A DNA stretch of 64,000 bases from Candidatus Poribacteria bacterium (lineage in GTDB: Bacteria > Poribacteria > WGA-4E > PCPOR2b). Within the stretch, counting starts at the first letter, position 1, and each line of letters starts with the position of its first letter. Shown here in pieces: positions 35,639 to 44,631 of this stretch. The stretch lies in NCBI GenBank assembly GCA_022826645.1, contig JAJDUM010000092.1, forward strand, positions 1 to 64,000, in the 5' to 3' direction. The position numbers and the translations under genes are program-made. The notes under the pieces are model-generated. The model was not told the DNA's origin. It saw only the letters and a program-made list of their open reading frames with translations, and did no database searches.

Positions 35639-36465
35639 TATAACACACGAGCCATCATATCGCCTGCAATCCGATCGAATGCGTTTTGTTGTTCTGCTGT
35701 CCAATCAGACCAGCGAGGAAACTTATCGGATAAGCCTGCCCGCTCCTGCAATGAGTTGATACGTGCGCTTATCATCTCTCCTATCTGATCGGCGTTGAAT
35801 CCGTCTAACCCTAAAAAGTCGAAAATCTCTCCCATCTTTGGTCGATCCAATGATTTCATATCTACCTGAAGCCAACGTTGATGATCGAGTTGAGAGAGCA
35901 ACTCCAATGCTGTTCTATTGAAATTAGCCCAGTGCCAAGCACACTTTTCAAAGCGTGAGAGTTGTTGCCATTCCTCAAAATATGGATCGCCGGGGTTGGG
36001 CCGTAAACGACTGTAATCCCACCAATCCTGTTCAGGCGAATCAACGGGTGAATCGGGATTGTCCTCTTTCATTGCGAAGACGCCGCTATGTGAAAATCTC
36101 TGACGATAGAAGTCGTGCCAATCCATCAAAGAACGTACAACCTCGCGCCCATCTCGCACTGGAAAGAGAAAATTACAGTCCCATAGTTCGGCGATATATG
36201 GGATAAACGGTAGATAGTTTGGATTTTTGTCTCCATACTTTAGACCACCAGACAACACTTTTTGGATTGGCTCGGACTTTGCTTCCCTAATAGTCTGCTT
36301 CGGATCTGTTAATATGCCCCGATATAAATCCCGTGCTTCGATACACAGACTCGGTTTCTGTTCCACGAAGACAGTTGCGTTCTGCGAACTGTTTAGCATT
36401 TTCACCAGTGCTGTTGTACCACTTCGCGCGCAACCGATGATGAAGAAAATATCTGCCATAGCCAT
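35623..36465 (-). CDS. Sulfotransferase family protein
   Basis: A PAPS-dependent sulfotransferase-like protein of 280 residues. The 5'-phosphosulfate-binding loop is GCARSGTTALVKML near the N-terminus and the 3'-phosphate-binding segment is FPVRDGREVVRSL around residue 106. It may sulfate the exported glycan or a small acceptor. Met3 (ATG 36459) is an alternative start. The final residues YYGRF and the stop TAG are encoded by the terminus of a MITE-like element, so the original C-terminus may have been longer or different. Confidence 0.85.
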   Translation of the reverse strand: MAMADIFFIIGCARSGTTALVKMLNSSQNATVFVEQKPSLCIEARDLYRGILTDPKQTIREAKSEPIQKVLSGGLKYGDKNPNYLPFIPYIAELWDCNFLFPVRDGREVVRSLMDWHDFYRQRFSHSGVFAMKEDNPDSPVDSPEQDWWDYSRLRPNPGDPYFEEWQQLSRFEKCAWHWANFNRTALELLSQLDHQRWLQVDMKSLDRPKMGEIFDFLGLDGFNADQIGEMISARINSLQERAGLSDKFPRWSDWTAEQQNAFDRIAGDMMARVLYYGRF

Positions 36466-36535
36466 TTCCAGACGGAGAGCTAAATGTATTGGATGAGGTC
36501 CTGAGAAGGTTTAACGAAAACTCCTTTATGTATTT

Positions 36536-37306
36536 TTACGGCTTACGGGCGATCACTTCAAATACATTAACGAGTCCCATATATGTCCCACCGTAATTTG
36601 GCGATGGAGAGAGGGTTTGGTCATCACCAATTGCCAAAGTCCCTTCTGCGCCCAACGCAGCAACCTCGAATCCGGATTTGTGCAAGGTGCGCCTGGTAGT
36701 ACTGGGAGTCATTACCCGAGCGCCGGTGCGAGGCGAAAGTCCGTTCCTTTTACGAATCAATGTGTTCCAGAACGTTTGAAGACCGTACCACCTTGGGCAA
36801 AAGTCTATGGAGGGATTGGGATTTGCAATAATATTATAGAGATACCAACCGGGACCGTTGGTACAGATGTAAAGGTCTCCCCCTTTTTTAAGGATGCGAA
36901 AGAACTCCTTAAACACCTTGTGGTAGTCCGTCAGATACACAACGCTATAACAGAAAATAGCATCGAACGTTTCTTCAGGATAAGGAACCTTTTCCAAGGT
37001 TGCTTGGCGAAATTCTACATTTTTAAAGCCATTTATTGAGGCGAGTTGGAGGGCAACAGATACGCGTTCTGAATTAATGTCGATACCGATGGCTTGCTTT
37101 GACGTCTGTGCCATTGCAAGTGTCCATTGCCCAAATCCGCAGCCTGCATCCAGAATCCTTTGCTTCTCAACAAAGCCGATACGGGTCAAGTGTTTTTTAT
37201 ATTTATCCAAGCCACCGGAATAGACCCGCCGCAAGAATCCGGTATCATTTACACCTAAATGGTTCAGTAGCTGATCTGGAATTTCTATTTCGTTCGTCTC
37301 AGACAT
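36536..37306 (-). CDS. Class I SAM-dependent methyltransferase
   Basis: A 256-residue methyltransferase. Motif I is ILDAGCGFGQWTLAMA, followed by GIDINSERV (acidic ribose contact), FDAIFCYSVVYL and an ILKKGGDLYI strand typical of methyltransf_11/25. The target is not evident; in this cluster it could methylate a sugar or the lipid-linked glycan. It is transcribed together with the 359-residue unknown and asnB, with 14 bp before the next start. Confidence 0.88.
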   Translation of the reverse strand: MSETNEIEIPDQLLNHLGVNDTGFLRRVYSGGLDKYKKHLTRIGFVEKQRILDAGCGFGQWTLAMAQTSKQAIGIDINSERVSVALQLASINGFKNVEFRQATLEKVPYPEETFDAIFCYSVVYLTDYHKVFKEFFRILKKGGDLYICTNGPGWYLYNIIANPNPSIDFCPRWYGLQTFWNTLIRKRNGLSPRTGARVMTPSTTRRTLHKSGFEVAALGAEGTLAIGDDQTLSPSPNYGGTYMGLVNVFEVIARKP

Positions 37307-37320
37307 TGGACACTGAGTTT

Positions 37321-38400
37321 CTAGGATGTTCGTGCATATTTGCGTGAGGTGTCAAACCCCATGGCGAGTGGGAGGTCGCGCAAAACCTTTTTTTCTGTCT
37401 CAATTGGATTAAGTCCCGCGCGGCGCGTCCGCGCCATTGCTTCTCCGACCTTCAGTCCAGCGGTATGCAGGGCGATAACCGGTTTAGGTCCCAAGTAATC
37501 GGTCGTAACACTCATGTGACCGGGTGCGGCCGATTCCCGGGGAACACACGGAATGGCAGCGTTATTAATCTCTTCCCGATTTATATTTCCAGCGATGTGG
37601 ACAATCGACAGATGGGGACTCAACATCAATAATTCATCGACGGTTATTTGTCCTCCGCTACCGATTAAGCAAACTGGACTATGATGTTCTGTCAGGACGA
37701 CGAGATCGGCATCGCGAAGTGTAGATTTAGCCGATTCAGCCTCCAAGGAGTTACCTGATGTAGACAGGTCGATATACTTTATATCAGCCTCCAGCTTATC
37801 AAATGCACTGACACAGCTTTCGCCAAAAACACCGCTTCCAACAATCACGACCTTCGATCTATATACTTCAATCTCCAATTCAAACGTCAGTTTGACCGCC
37901 AAATATCCGACATAGGTAAAAAGGTTTAGCCTCGGCTCCCGCTCATTTGTACCTAGAACCGTAATTCCCGCCCGCCGACATTCCGAGAGATCCAGATCGG
38001 CTTCACGATATTCCCACGGTTCCCACATCAACGGGAGGACAGCGGTTGGTTTTAGGTGGGCGATCATGCTTCTATCAATTGGACGTACAAACCCAAGATT
38101 CGTTACGATATCAACTTGTGACAGTATCGCTGGACTTTTATCAGAAACCACCTCAATCCGATCTTCCACTCCCCACCTTTGTGCCAGTTCAAGTGTGAAA
38201 TTTCGGATAGCTGCTGCTTTACCATATTTCGAGTCCCGCGTGATAGCAAAAACTCGATCCGAACCAGCCAACGCCGCAATCAAGGGGGTCACGACATAGT
38301 TTCCACTTGCCGCCTCTGTGAAGACAGTTAGGCCTGATAGGTCTAGGTCGTAAGTGTTTATTGCGTCTCCAATGAGTTTCTCAATGCGTTCGATATTCAT
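37321..38400 (-). CDS. Unidentified NAD(P)-binding-like protein of the glycan cluster
   Basis: A 359-residue protein from ATG 38400, which overlaps the asnB stop as ATGA and therefore is favoured over an upstream start. The first half resembles a Rossmann-like substrate domain (GSDRVFAITRDSKYGKAAAI); the second half contains SKVVIVGSGVFGESCVSAF, a dinucleotide-binding motif, and DADLVVLTEHHSP. The arrangement recalls two-domain dehydrogenases such as adenosylhomocysteinase or 2-hydroxyacid dehydrogenases, but no catalytic signature is recognised. Tight coupling to asnB suggests that it modifies or uses the AsnB product. Confidence 0.7.
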   Translation of the reverse strand: MNIERIEKLIGDAINTYDLDLSGLTVFTEAASGNYVVTPLIAALAGSDRVFAITRDSKYGKAAAIRNFTLELAQRWGVEDRIEVVSDKSPAILSQVDIVTNLGFVRPIDRSMIAHLKPTAVLPLMWEPWEYREADLDLSECRRAGITVLGTNEREPRLNLFTYVGYLAVKLTFELEIEVYRSKVVIVGSGVFGESCVSAFDKLEADIKYIDLSTSGNSLEAESAKSTLRDADLVVLTEHHSPVCLIGSGGQITVDELLMLSPHLSIVHIAGNINREEINNAAIPCVPRESAAPGHMSVTTDYLGPKPVIALHTAGLKVGEAMARTRRAGLNPIETEKKVLRDLPLAMGFDTSRKYARTS

Positions 38401-40442
38401 GTCACAAACTGCTTTAACCACCACTCAAAACTCAACAGCGACCAGATCAGGAGTCGCTTGTTCTCTGCACCGGAGCAGTGGGTTTCGATGACCTGCTTCA
38501 CATATTCAGGATTGAGATATTCATTAATTCGCGCCGTATCATCCAGCAAAAGGTCTCGCACATACTTTTCACTGCTACCGCGGAACCACGATTCATCAGG
38601 CGCACTGAAACCCTGTTTCTTGGCTTGCGTGATTGCCTTGGGGATAATCCGGTCCATCGTTTTTCGCAGAATGTCTTTGCCGACCTCTGTCCGCTCTAAC
38701 CTAACCTGCCCGGTGCGTGGAATATTCTGATCAAACACTTTCCAGTCATGCAAGTCGGCAATCTTATGGCGGATGGGGATCTGACAAGCAAGATCAACCA
38801 AATCATTATCCAGCAGTGGCACCCTCGTTTCCAGTGAATGTGCCATCGAAATTTTGTCTTCAACTACAAGCAACCCGTGCAGAAAGGTTTTGCATTCAAA
38901 GTAGAGTGAATGGTTGATCTGTTCCTCCCGGCTATCGCACCGAATGCCTTCTGGGTAGACATCTTGGAATTCCCTCCAAGTGTGATTTTCTAGGGGAGTT
39001 ATCCCATCCACATCCATTTTGTGCAGCTGATTTGTAACCTCTGGGTTGAAAAGCAGGGACTTCTCTTTATTATATACCAATCTCTGCCAGTAGCGGTAAT
39101 AATTGTCCTTATAACTCTCGGCGCTATTTCCAATCGCTGCGGCATATCGCCAAGGATAACCGCCGAATAATTCATCGCCCCCTGTTCCGGACATAACTAC
39201 TTTGACAAATTGGCTCGCCAACTGAGCTGCATAGTAGTTCGGATAGCACTGCCCGACGCGCAAATCTTCCAAGTGCCAGATGAGATCTTCCATAGCAGCT
39301 TCCATATCGCCAGAACACAGCACATTTTCGTGATGCTCCGTCTGAAACAGGTTCGCCGTATATTTAGCTGACTCGCATTCGTCGAAATGCAATTCATGGT
39401 CCGCGGCTTCCGACAGGTCAAAACCTACCGTAAATGTGGAGATCCCTCCAAAGACAGAAGCGGTGATAGCAGCTACAGTCCCTGAATCCATACCGCCACT
39501 CAAGTAGCTACCGACAGGAACATCGCTGACACACTGCCGCTCAACAGCCTGTGTTAATCGGTGGTAAAGCTGCTCCTCAAATTCGGTTGAGGAGACATTC
39601 ATCTCCTGTCCAAAATCAAAATCCCAGTATTTGGTCTTGGATTTTTTTTGCCCCATAAGATTGGAATTCAAATCGATCCGCGACAAATCGAGTTCCAGGT
39701 AGTGTCCGGGTGGAAGCAGCTTAATCCCAGAAAAGAGGGTGCGGTCACTAAAAATGTTTTGGAATGAGAAGTATTCGTTTAACGCTGCGAGGTCTACGTC
39801 CGGTGTTTCGGGCAGGTATTCCAGAATGGATTTGATTTCGGATCCAAACAGGAAAGTCCCTTCATGGGTAAGGGTATAGTAGAGCGGCTTGACGCCGTAG
39901 CGGTCACGAGCGAGCCAGACTTTTTGATTACGACTGTCATATAGCGCGAGAGCGAACATCCCGTTGAATCGGTGAATACAGTTCGTCCCCCACTCGTGGT
40001 AGGCGTGGATGATAACCTCGGTGTCAGAAGCACTCGAAAAATGGTAACCAAGCGCTCTCAGTTCCTGACGTATTTCCCTAAAATTGTAGATTTCGCCGTT
40101 GTAGACAAGCCAGATCGCACGTGACCTATCGCACATCGGTTGGTGCCCACGGGGCGAGAGATCAATAATCGATAACCTTCGGTGTCCGAAGAACAGATCC
40201 CAGTTTTCTGAACGCAATCTGTTCTGTCCGGAAGGCGAGTCAATCACGGGGAGCAGTGGGCAAACGTCTTGAAATTGGCTATCTGTAAAATCTTGACCGA
40301 ATGGGTGAGGCGCCGCTGTCTGCCAGACCAGATAACCTGCGTCGTCCGGTCCTCTGTGGGCGATGACATCTACCATCGGTTTCAGACGTTCCACTTGGAG
40401 GGGCTCACGATTGAGGGATATTGCTCCTGCAATGCCACACAT
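38397..40442 (-). CDS. asnB: Asparagine synthase (glutamine-hydrolyzing)
   Basis: A 681-residue class II amidotransferase. The N-terminal glutaminase domain starts MCGIAGAIS with the nucleophile Cys2 and HRGPDDAGY; the C-terminal synthetase domain has the PP-loop SGGMDS and VVEDKISMAHSLETRVPLLD. In glycan clusters such proteins often amidate uronic-acid sugars rather than make free asparagine. That role here is inference from the surrounding genes. It overlaps the downstream unknown gene (ATGA) and follows the aminotransferase gene by 3 bp. Confidence 0.93.
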   Translation of the reverse strand: MCGIAGAISLNREPLQVERLKPMVDVIAHRGPDDAGYLVWQTAAPHPFGQDFTDSQFQDVCPLLPVIDSPSGQNRLRSENWDLFFGHRRLSIIDLSPRGHQPMCDRSRAIWLVYNGEIYNFREIRQELRALGYHFSSASDTEVIIHAYHEWGTNCIHRFNGMFALALYDSRNQKVWLARDRYGVKPLYYTLTHEGTFLFGSEIKSILEYLPETPDVDLAALNEYFSFQNIFSDRTLFSGIKLLPPGHYLELDLSRIDLNSNLMGQKKSKTKYWDFDFGQEMNVSSTEFEEQLYHRLTQAVERQCVSDVPVGSYLSGGMDSGTVAAITASVFGGISTFTVGFDLSEAADHELHFDECESAKYTANLFQTEHHENVLCSGDMEAAMEDLIWHLEDLRVGQCYPNYYAAQLASQFVKVVMSGTGGDELFGGYPWRYAAAIGNSAESYKDNYYRYWQRLVYNKEKSLLFNPEVTNQLHKMDVDGITPLENHTWREFQDVYPEGIRCDSREEQINHSLYFECKTFLHGLLVVEDKISMAHSLETRVPLLDNDLVDLACQIPIRHKIADLHDWKVFDQNIPRTGQVRLERTEVGKDILRKTMDRIIPKAITQAKKQGFSAPDESWFRGSSEKYVRDLLLDDTARINEYLNPEYVKQVIETHCSGAENKRLLIWSLLSFEWWLKQFVT

Positions 40443-40445
40443 AAT

Positions 40446-41660
40446 TTAACTCTTTGCCTGCTGTAGACTCTGACATACCAACGCCTGTTCAGCTTCGGTC
40501 ATCTGTGCATAGAGCGGGAGCGTCAATCCCAGCCGATCTGCCAAATAAGCGTTGGGAAACTGCTCAGTTCGTAGTGCGTATTTTTTGGTATAGTAGCCTT
40601 GAAGGACTGGTGCGTGAGTTCCTTGGCGGGTCGCAATTCCTTTTGCTTCCAGCTGCATCATTAGTTCGTTACGCTGTCGATGGAGTCGATCCACGTTGTT
40701 CATGGCAGGCTCTTCAGGGCGAAACAGACAAACATAAGCCTGATATCCGTGGACAAAGCCGTGGGGGACTCTGGGTGTTTCTAACCATTCTACTCCGGTC
40801 AGTAGGCGATTATAGCGGTCAGCAAGTTGCGATCGTGTTTTCAGGATCCATGAAGCCCGATCCATCTGTGCACAACCGAGTGCGCCTTGGATGTCTGTCA
40901 TGCGGTAGTTATAGCCGAGATGATTGTACTCGGATAACAGAAACCCGGCTTCACCTGTATGGCGTGAGAGATCGGAGCGCGAAGCGCCATGATCTCGTAA
41001 GGTACGCGCCAGTCGGTCGAAGTCCTCGCGCTGCGTTATGATCATGCCACCTTCGCCGGTGGTGATAGATTTGCGCGGGTGGAAGCTGAAACAACCCATC
41101 CCACCAAATGTCCCTGCGTGTTTTCCGTGATACCGAGCACCGAACCCACACGCAGCATCCTCCACAACCCATATGCCATGTTTTCGGGCGATCTCCAGGA
41201 TTGGCTGCATCTCCGCGCAAAGTCCGAACAGATGGACCGGGATGATGCCGACCGTTCTGGGTGTAATCAGCTCTTCAATCCCCGCCACATCTATATTGAA
41301 TGTGGATAGGTCAATATCGCAGAAGACCGGTTTTGCGCCCATGTATTCTACCACATTGGCGGTGGAAATCCATGTGAAAGCAGGTACAATTACTTCGTCA
41401 CCGGGCTGCAATCCTAACGCAGCGACGGCAATATGCAGCGCCGTTGTGCAGGAACTGGTCGCAATCGAAAAGGGGGATTCTGTGAAGGCTGAAAACCTTT
41501 CCTCAAATTCTTTGACAAATGGTCCTTGAACCACCCATCCACTGTGCAAGGGAGCGCGGATCGCAGCCTCCTCCTCTGGACCGAAAAACGGCTTGGTGAT
41601 CGGTATCTTTTGAGGTGTTGCCTCATCCTTCAACGGTAGCACCACCTTTTTTATCGGCAT
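40446..41660 (-). CDS. DegT/DnrJ/EryC1/StrS family aminotransferase
   Basis: PLP-dependent sugar aminotransferase of 404 residues. The PLP Lys is K197 in SFHPRKSITTGEGG; EDAACGFGARY supplies the ring-stacking Asp region, and TSSCTTALH the phosphate contact. With the acyltransferase at 42740 and the oxidoreductase at 43364 it could form the WbpE/WlbC step that aminates C3 of a UDP-N-acetylglucosamine-uronic acid. The start overlaps the epimerase gene by 38 bp. A GGCGGG stretch right before ATG is a poor SD, so translation may rely on coupling. Confidence 0.9.
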   Translation of the reverse strand: MPIKKVVLPLKDEATPQKIPITKPFFGPEEEAAIRAPLHSGWVVQGPFVKEFEERFSAFTESPFSIATSSCTTALHIAVAALGLQPGDEVIVPAFTWISTANVVEYMGAKPVFCDIDLSTFNIDVAGIEELITPRTVGIIPVHLFGLCAEMQPILEIARKHGIWVVEDAACGFGARYHGKHAGTFGGMGCFSFHPRKSITTGEGGMIITQREDFDRLARTLRDHGASRSDLSRHTGEAGFLLSEYNHLGYNYRMTDIQGALGCAQMDRASWILKTRSQLADRYNRLLTGVEWLETPRVPHGFVHGYQAYVCLFRPEEPAMNNVDRLHRQRNELMMQLEAKGIATRQGTHAPVLQGYYTKKYALRTEQFPNAYLADRLGLTLPLYAQMTEAEQALVCQSLQQAKS

Positions 41661-42603
41661 CCCGCCAAGCTATCAATCGGCGCATTCCATCCTCTATATC
41701 GACCTGCCACTGGAAGCCTAAATCCTGTTCAGCAGCCCGGGTAGAACCGATCCGATTCGTTACAAAGGTTTGACCGGCGGGTTCATATTGAATCTCAAGA
41801 TCGCTATCTGTCAACCGTAGCAACAACTCCGTCAACGCTTTGATTGATGTACCGATACCCCGTCCAACATTGTAGTTTTTGCCGGTCACATCAGCCTGCA
41901 TGGCGCGAGCATTCGCACGGGCGATATCGCTCACGTAGATGAAATCGTACTGCTGGCCCCCATCCCCGTAGACAATCGGAGGCAATCCCTGATCAATGCG
42001 ATCGAGAATCTTCATCATGACAGCGGTATAAGCTCCCTTATAATCTTGGCGGGGACCGTAGGCGTTCATATACCGCAACCCCACCCAATCCAGATCGTAA
42101 CGATGCCCTAACGCCTTAAACATCTGCTCACCGGCGATCTTGGTTGCTCCGTAAAAGGTGTAGTTGTTATAGGGATGCTCCTCCGTCATAGGTAGCTCGA
42201 CAGCATCACCGTATACCGATGCGGAGGAGGAATAGACCACGCGCTCTACTCCCTGTCTAATTGCCGCTTCAAGCACGTTGAAGGTGCCTCCAACGTTGAC
42301 TTCAAAGGCGGAGCGGGGATATTCATGGCAATGTAACAGCCAAAGCGCTGCCAGATGAAATACGCCGTGAATTCCTTCCATGGCAGACTCTAATATGTCA
42401 CGGTGTAGTATATCTCCGCCGTGGGGATATACTGAAACTCTGGGGTCTCTCAACGCCTCACGCAAATTTTCTTGGATCCCTCGCGTGAAATTATCATACA
42501 CAATAATCTCAGCAACGTCTGTCTCGATTAACCGATCGACGAGATGGCTCCCGATAAAACCGGCTCCACCAATAACCAAGATACGTTTATCTTTTAGCTC
42601 CAT
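41623..42603 (-). CDS. NAD-dependent sugar epimerase (UDP-glucose 4-epimerase-like)
   Basis: Extended SDR of 326 residues from ATG 42603 (MELKDKRILVIGGAGFIGS); an upstream in-frame start (42684) would add a non-family N-terminus. The Rossmann GGAGFIGSH is canonical, SSSASVYGD supplies the catalytic Ser, and YGATK the YxxxK pair. It probably epimerises a UDP- or GDP-linked sugar of the glycan. A repeated sequence (CCGCAGAGACACAGAGAACG, 42610-42629) lies just upstream. Confidence 0.9.
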   Translation of the reverse strand: MELKDKRILVIGGAGFIGSHLVDRLIETDVAEIIVYDNFTRGIQENLREALRDPRVSVYPHGGDILHRDILESAMEGIHGVFHLAALWLLHCHEYPRSAFEVNVGGTFNVLEAAIRQGVERVVYSSSASVYGDAVELPMTEEHPYNNYTFYGATKIAGEQMFKALGHRYDLDWVGLRYMNAYGPRQDYKGAYTAVMMKILDRIDQGLPPIVYGDGGQQYDFIYVSDIARANARAMQADVTGKNYNVGRGIGTSIKALTELLLRLTDSDLEIQYEPAGQTFVTNRIGSTRAAEQDLGFQWQVDIEDGMRRLIAWRDADKKGGATVEG

Positions 42604-42739
42604 AATGAATTTACCGCAGAGACACAGAGAACGCAGAGGTAAAACGTGAACGCTCATGTAAAGAAATCGTGCAACAGGAACCAAGTTTTCAAGAAAAAAC
42701 TCGGTTTCTCTGTGCTTTCTGCACCTCGGAGGTGATTTT

Positions 42740-43321
42740 TCAATAATCGGGAAATGTAAGTCGATTATCGTGGTACTGATATTTTCGCTGACAGTAATCG
42801 CACTGAGCGAAATTGTCTGTTAGTTCTAAACGGGTTCCACATTGGCACATCCAACCGTGCTGTCTCGCCGGATTACCGTAGACTAAGGCGTAGTCTGGCA
42901 CATCCCGCGTTACCACGGACCCTGCACCGATGAAGGCATATTCACCAATAGTAACGCCGCAGACAACCGTCGCATTGGCACCAACTGTTGCGCCACGTTT
43001 TACCAACGTGGAATCATATTCGTCAATCGTTCTGGGGATAGCACTTCTTGGATTGATGACGTTTGTGAAGACCACAGAGGGACCGCAAAAGACATCATCT
43101 TCGATGGTGACTTTTTTGTAGACAGAAACGTTGTTTTGGATCTTGACACTGTTTCCGACACATACACCGCTATCGATATTAACGTTCTGCCCGAGTGTAC
43201 AATTGCGCCCGATTTGGCTGTCCCTCATAATATGGCAGAAATGCCAAATCTTAGTGCCATCACCAATCGAAACCGGTTCATCGATATAAGAGGATTCATG
43301 AACAAAATAGGATTTTTCCAT
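42740..43321 (-). CDS. WlbB/WbpD-type sugar N-acyltransferase with C-terminal zinc ribbon
   Basis: Left-handed beta-helix acyltransferase of 193 residues from ATG 43321 (SD AAAGGGGA). Hexapeptide repeats run through [52 protein letters not shown] and [19 protein letters not shown], as in WbpD/WlbB, which N-acetylates the 3-amino group of a UDP-2-acetamido-3-amino uronate. The C-terminal 40 residues add CQCG and CDYC pairs, forming a zinc ribbon not present in the classic enzyme. The gene follows the WlbA-like oxidoreductase by 42 bp. Confidence 0.88.
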   Translation of the reverse strand: MEKSYFVHESSYIDEPVSIGDGTKIWHFCHIMRDSQIGRNCTLGQNVNIDSGVCVGNSVKIQNNVSVYKKVTIEDDVFCGPSVVFTNVINPRSAIPRTIDEYDSTLVKRGATVGANATVVCGVTIGEYAFIGAGSVVTRDVPDYALVYGNPARQHGWMCQCGTRLELTDNFAQCDYCQRKYQYHDNRLTFPDY

Positions 43322-43363
43322 ATAGTTCCCCTTTCTCGATGAAGCAAACGCCACGATTAGACA

Positions 43364-44386
43364 TCACATTCTGATGTCTACCGGTTCACCGTTTCGGTTA
43401 CGCGATTGCTGTGCTGCTTGTAGCACACGCACAACGCGAAGTCCATCCCTGCCGTCGCTTCTGGGCTTGCGATGGTTCATAATACAATCAAGAAAGTGTT
43501 GACATTCCAGCTTGAGCGGCTCAGTCATTTTGATATATGGTATTGTAACATCACCAAATCGTGGACTCAAAGCCTCGCCGTAGGAGGTATAACCCGCGCT
43601 ATGATCGACCCCTTTATTGTAAATTTTGACCATTTCCGCGGTTTCCATGTCGTCAAAAACGACCATTTTTTCACTGCCAACAATTGTTGTTAAGCGGAGT
43701 TTATGGGGGTCTAACCAACTTAATTGGATATGAGCCATTACCCCACCAGGAAATTGAAGGTTAACGAAGACAACATCATCAATCCCCTCTTGTAGATAGG
43801 CTGCCCCGCGCGCGGATACGTTTTCCGGCTCGGCATCAAGCAGGTACATGGCGACGGAGAAATCGTGAGGAGCGAGGCTCCACATCGCGTTTTCGTCGTG
43901 GCGGATGCGTCCCAGGTTGACCCGCTGCGCATAGAGATAATGGATCTGTCCCAGTTCCCCCGACTGGATAAGGTCCTTCAGTTTTTCAATTGCCGGATGG
44001 TATTCCATTAGGTGACCAACCATCAGGACTCGATCCGTATCCTCAGAAAGTTCGACCAATTCGACAGCGTGTTGGACCTCCAATGTCAACGGCTTTTCGA
44101 TGAAAAGGTGCTTGCCATGCTGAAGCGCTTTAAGGGCAAAAGTGTAATGTGTGGGTGCGGGCGTTGCGATGACAATCGCGTCAAGATCGGGGTCGTCCAA
44201 CAGGTCGTCATAGTTATCAGTGGTCCTAAGATACGGATATTGCTGTTGTGCCTGAGCGAGCCGAGTGGCATCAAGGTCACAGCAAACTCTGACGCAACAA
44301 TCGGGTAGTTGATCGAAGTTCCGAAGCAGATTTGGTCCCCAGTATCCTAAGCCAACCATTCCAAGGGAGATTTCGGATCTTTTCAT
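43364..44386 (-). CDS. Gfo/Idh/MocA oxidoreductase, WlbA/WbpB-like
   Basis: A 340-residue oxidoreductase. The Rossmann motif is GLGYWGPNLLRNF; FIEKPLT contains the catalytic Lys; RVNLGRIRHDENAMWSLAPH matches the WlbA segment that precedes the active-site His; LSWLDPHK is also WlbA-like. WlbA/WbpB oxidises the C3 hydroxyl of UDP-N-acetylglucosaminuronate using NAD and 2-oxoglutarate. With the acyltransferase and aminotransferase genes it completes three steps of the route to a 2,3-diamino uronic acid sugar. The 6-dehydrogenase (WbpA) is not in this window. Confidence 0.88.
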   Translation of the reverse strand: MKRSEISLGMVGLGYWGPNLLRNFDQLPDCCVRVCCDLDATRLAQAQQQYPYLRTTDNYDDLLDDPDLDAIVIATPAPTHYTFALKALQHGKHLFIEKPLTLEVQHAVELVELSEDTDRVLMVGHLMEYHPAIEKLKDLIQSGELGQIHYLYAQRVNLGRIRHDENAMWSLAPHDFSVAMYLLDAEPENVSARGAAYLQEGIDDVVFVNLQFPGGVMAHIQLSWLDPHKLRLTTIVGSEKMVVFDDMETAEMVKIYNKGVDHSAGYTSYGEALSPRFGDVTIPYIKMTEPLKLECQHFLDCIMNHRKPRSDGRDGLRVVRVLQAAQQSRNRNGEPVDIRM

Positions 44387-44631
44387 ACCGTCAATTTAAT
44401 CCGTGCTTTGCGGTAAGTATTTTGGGCAACCACAAGTTTCTTAATCCCGATTTATCGGGGGGTTGCCCCTACATTAGGTCAATACCTGTAGGAGTTAGGG
44501 TTCCCAACCCATTGGGCGCGGGAACCTCGCCCCTACGATTACAAACACAACTCACATAAATGTCAGCACGTCCTAATTCTTAGCGAAAACTCCTTTAGGT
44601 CTAAGCCCCAAACATTAGCCTTGGGAGTACG
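44387..44631. repeat. Intergenic palindromic repeats
   Basis: The region holds GGGCAACCACAAG (from about 44428), a CCGATTTATCGG palindrome with GGGGTTGCCCCTAC (44447-44473), and an inverted pair TAGGGTTCCCAACCC / GCGGGAACCTCGCCCCTACG (about 44496-44538). The GGGCAACCACAAG and GTTGCCCCTAC parts recur at about 56271-56296. No gene is seen. Confidence 0.7.
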
